Below, piece by piece: positions 63,115-64,000 of a stretch of 64,000 nt of DNA. The stretch covers positions 310,001 through 374,000 of the forward strand of contig NZ_JAMXQS010000002.1 in NCBI RefSeq assembly GCF_024053505.1. The letters are read 5' to 3'. Made by a program: the position numbers and the translations under genes. The notes under the pieces are model-generated. The model saw nothing but the letters and a program-made list of their open reading frames with translations, did not search any database and had not been told where the DNA came from. Numbering within the stretch: the stretch's first letter is position 1; each line of letters begins with the position of its first letter. The DNA is from Mesorhizobium liriopis (GTDB lineage Bacteria > Pseudomonadota > Alphaproteobacteria > Rhizobiales > Rhizobiaceae).

Positions 63115-64000
63115 ATGAGGATCCTCGTGACGGGCAAGAGCGGCCAGCTCGTTTCGAGCCTCAGGGAAGCGGCCGGCGCGCGCCCGGATCTGGAACTCAT
63201 CACGGCGGGGCGTCCCGAACTCGATCTCGCGAGACCGTCCTCCGTTCGCGCCAAGATATTGGCGCTCAAGCCCGATCTGGTGGTCAACGCCGCCGCCTAC
63301 ACGGCGGTGGACCGCGCGGAGGACGAGCCGGCGCGTGCTCACGCGATCAACACGAATGGCGCGCGTGCCGTCGCCGAAGCTGCCGGATCCATCGGCGTGC
63401 CGATTATCCAGATTTCCACCGACTATGTCTTTTCAGGCGACAAGCAGGATGAATATCAGGAGCGCGATCCGACCGGCCCCAACACCATCTATGGGCTGAC
63501 CAAGCGGGACGGCGAGGAGGCGGTGACGGCGAGCAACTCACGCCACCTCATCTTGCGAACGGCATGGGTCTATTCGCCCTTCGGGCAGAACTTCGTGCGC
63601 ACCATGCTGCGGCTCGCGCAAACGCGCGACACGATCCGCGTGGTCGCGGACCAATGGGGCAATCCGACTTCCGCGCTCGATCTGGCGGATGCGATCCTCG
63701 CGCTCGCGCTGCGCCTGGGAGAAGGGCCTTTCGGCATCTTTCATCTGGCCGGCTTGGGAACGACGAACTGGGCAGGTTTTGCGCGCCAGATCTTCGCCGA
63801 GAGCCGCCAGAACGGTGGTCCCTTTGCCGCCGTGGAAGACATCGGCACGGCAGACTTCCCTGCCAAGGCACCGCGCCCGACCAATTCACGCCTCTCTTCG
63901 CGCCATATCGCGGCGGAATTCGGCATCGAGGCGAGGCCCTGGCAGGAAAGTGTCGCCCGGGTCGTTTCGCGCATCCTGCGCGAGGGCGGCTCGTCGGGAA
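63115..64000 (+). CDS. rfbD: dTDP-4-dehydrorhamnose reductase (truncated by the window end)
   Basis: At least 295 residues are present and the frame is still open at the window edge, so the 3' end is missing. It is an extended SDR that makes dTDP-L-rhamnose. The NADPH motif is MRILVTGKSGQLVSSL, with VVNAAAYTAVDRAEDEP, the QISTDYVFSGDKQDEY block with Thr/Asp, and the Tyr-Lys pair in NTIYGLTKRDGEEAV. The family is usually about 300 residues, so only a few are lost. It follows the ExoF-like gene in the same direction and suggests that the exported polysaccharide contains rhamnose. Confidence 0.93.
   Translation, partial: MRILVTGKSGQLVSSLREAAGARPDLELITAGRPELDLARPSSVRAKILALKPDLVVNAAAYTAVDRAEDEPARAHAINTNGARAVAEAAGSIGVPIIQISTDYVFSGDKQDEYQERDPTGPNTIYGLTKRDGEEAVTASNSRHLILRTAWVYSPFGQNFVRTMLRLAQTRDTIRVVADQWGNPTSALDLADAILALALRLGEGPFGIFHLAGLGTTNWAGFARQIFAESRQNGGPFAAVEDIGTADFPAKAPRPTNSRLSSRHIAAEFGIEARPWQESVARVVSRILREGGSSG

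Overview
The window is GC-rich, densely packed bacterial DNA of alphaproteobacterial type, most likely order Hyphomicrobiales (Rhizobiales). The grounds are two HWE-family histidine kinases, a KGG stress protein, an Irr-type iron box before a catalase gene, an ExoF-like polysaccharide export protein, and the housekeeping order ppx / rlmE / guaB / rsmB / guaA. I cannot name the genus from sequence alone. I see no insertion sequences, phage genes, CRISPR arrays or rRNA; there is one tRNA-Gln(CTG).

Layout. 1-5.9 kb: small membrane and stress proteins (DUF6766, DUF6894), a membrane PQQ glucose dehydrogenase, and a minus-strand stress block (KGG protein, a 75-residue protein, manganese catalase). 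6-10.4 kb: a broken hybrid histidine kinase with four reading-frame breaks, then an intact HWE kinase with its single-domain response regulator. 10.7-29.2 kb: housekeeping core with tRNA-Gln, Ppx/GppA phosphatase, RlmE, an MFS exporter, a Tat-exported metallo-hydrolase, a detoxification group (VOC, DUF899, GST) divergent from a MarR regulator over a perfect palindrome, SDR, IMP dehydrogenase, a lytic transglycosylase lipoprotein, MAPEG, heme catalase, a Phd/PIN toxin-antitoxin pair running straight into rsmB, TspO, a thioesterase, an MTA/SAH nucleosidase and GMP synthase.

29.3-35.4 kb is a probable light-response cluster: class II CPD photolyase with DUF2256 on the minus strand, divergent from a stand-alone LOV photoreceptor, a CheB-CheR-PAS-HWE kinase fusion and a receiver protein. 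35.7-41.9 kb: glycolate oxidase glcDEF facing malate synthase G, which together convert glycolate to malate. 42-50.1 kb: a diguanylate cyclase, NAD synthetase, a cysteine hydrolase, a uronate-dehydrogenase-like enzyme, a 45-residue basic protein, an SPL-family radical SAM protein, and a DUF2141 / small lipoprotein / S10 peptidase operon.

50.3-64 kb is the most unusual region. It holds a type I secretion adaptor and ABC exporter, a 702-residue protein of degenerate repeats without RTX motifs, and a 661-residue protein with Gln/Asp-rich, Asn/Gly-rich and very long Gly/Ala-rich tracts. Next come two paralogous LuxR-type regulators with degenerate receiver domains enclosing an unknown protein and a VanZ-like protein, then an ExoF-like export protein and a truncated dTDP-4-dehydrorhamnose reductase. 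I read it as a secreted matrix or surface-coat locus joined to exopolysaccharide genes. The secretion of the two large proteins is inferred from gene order, not shown.
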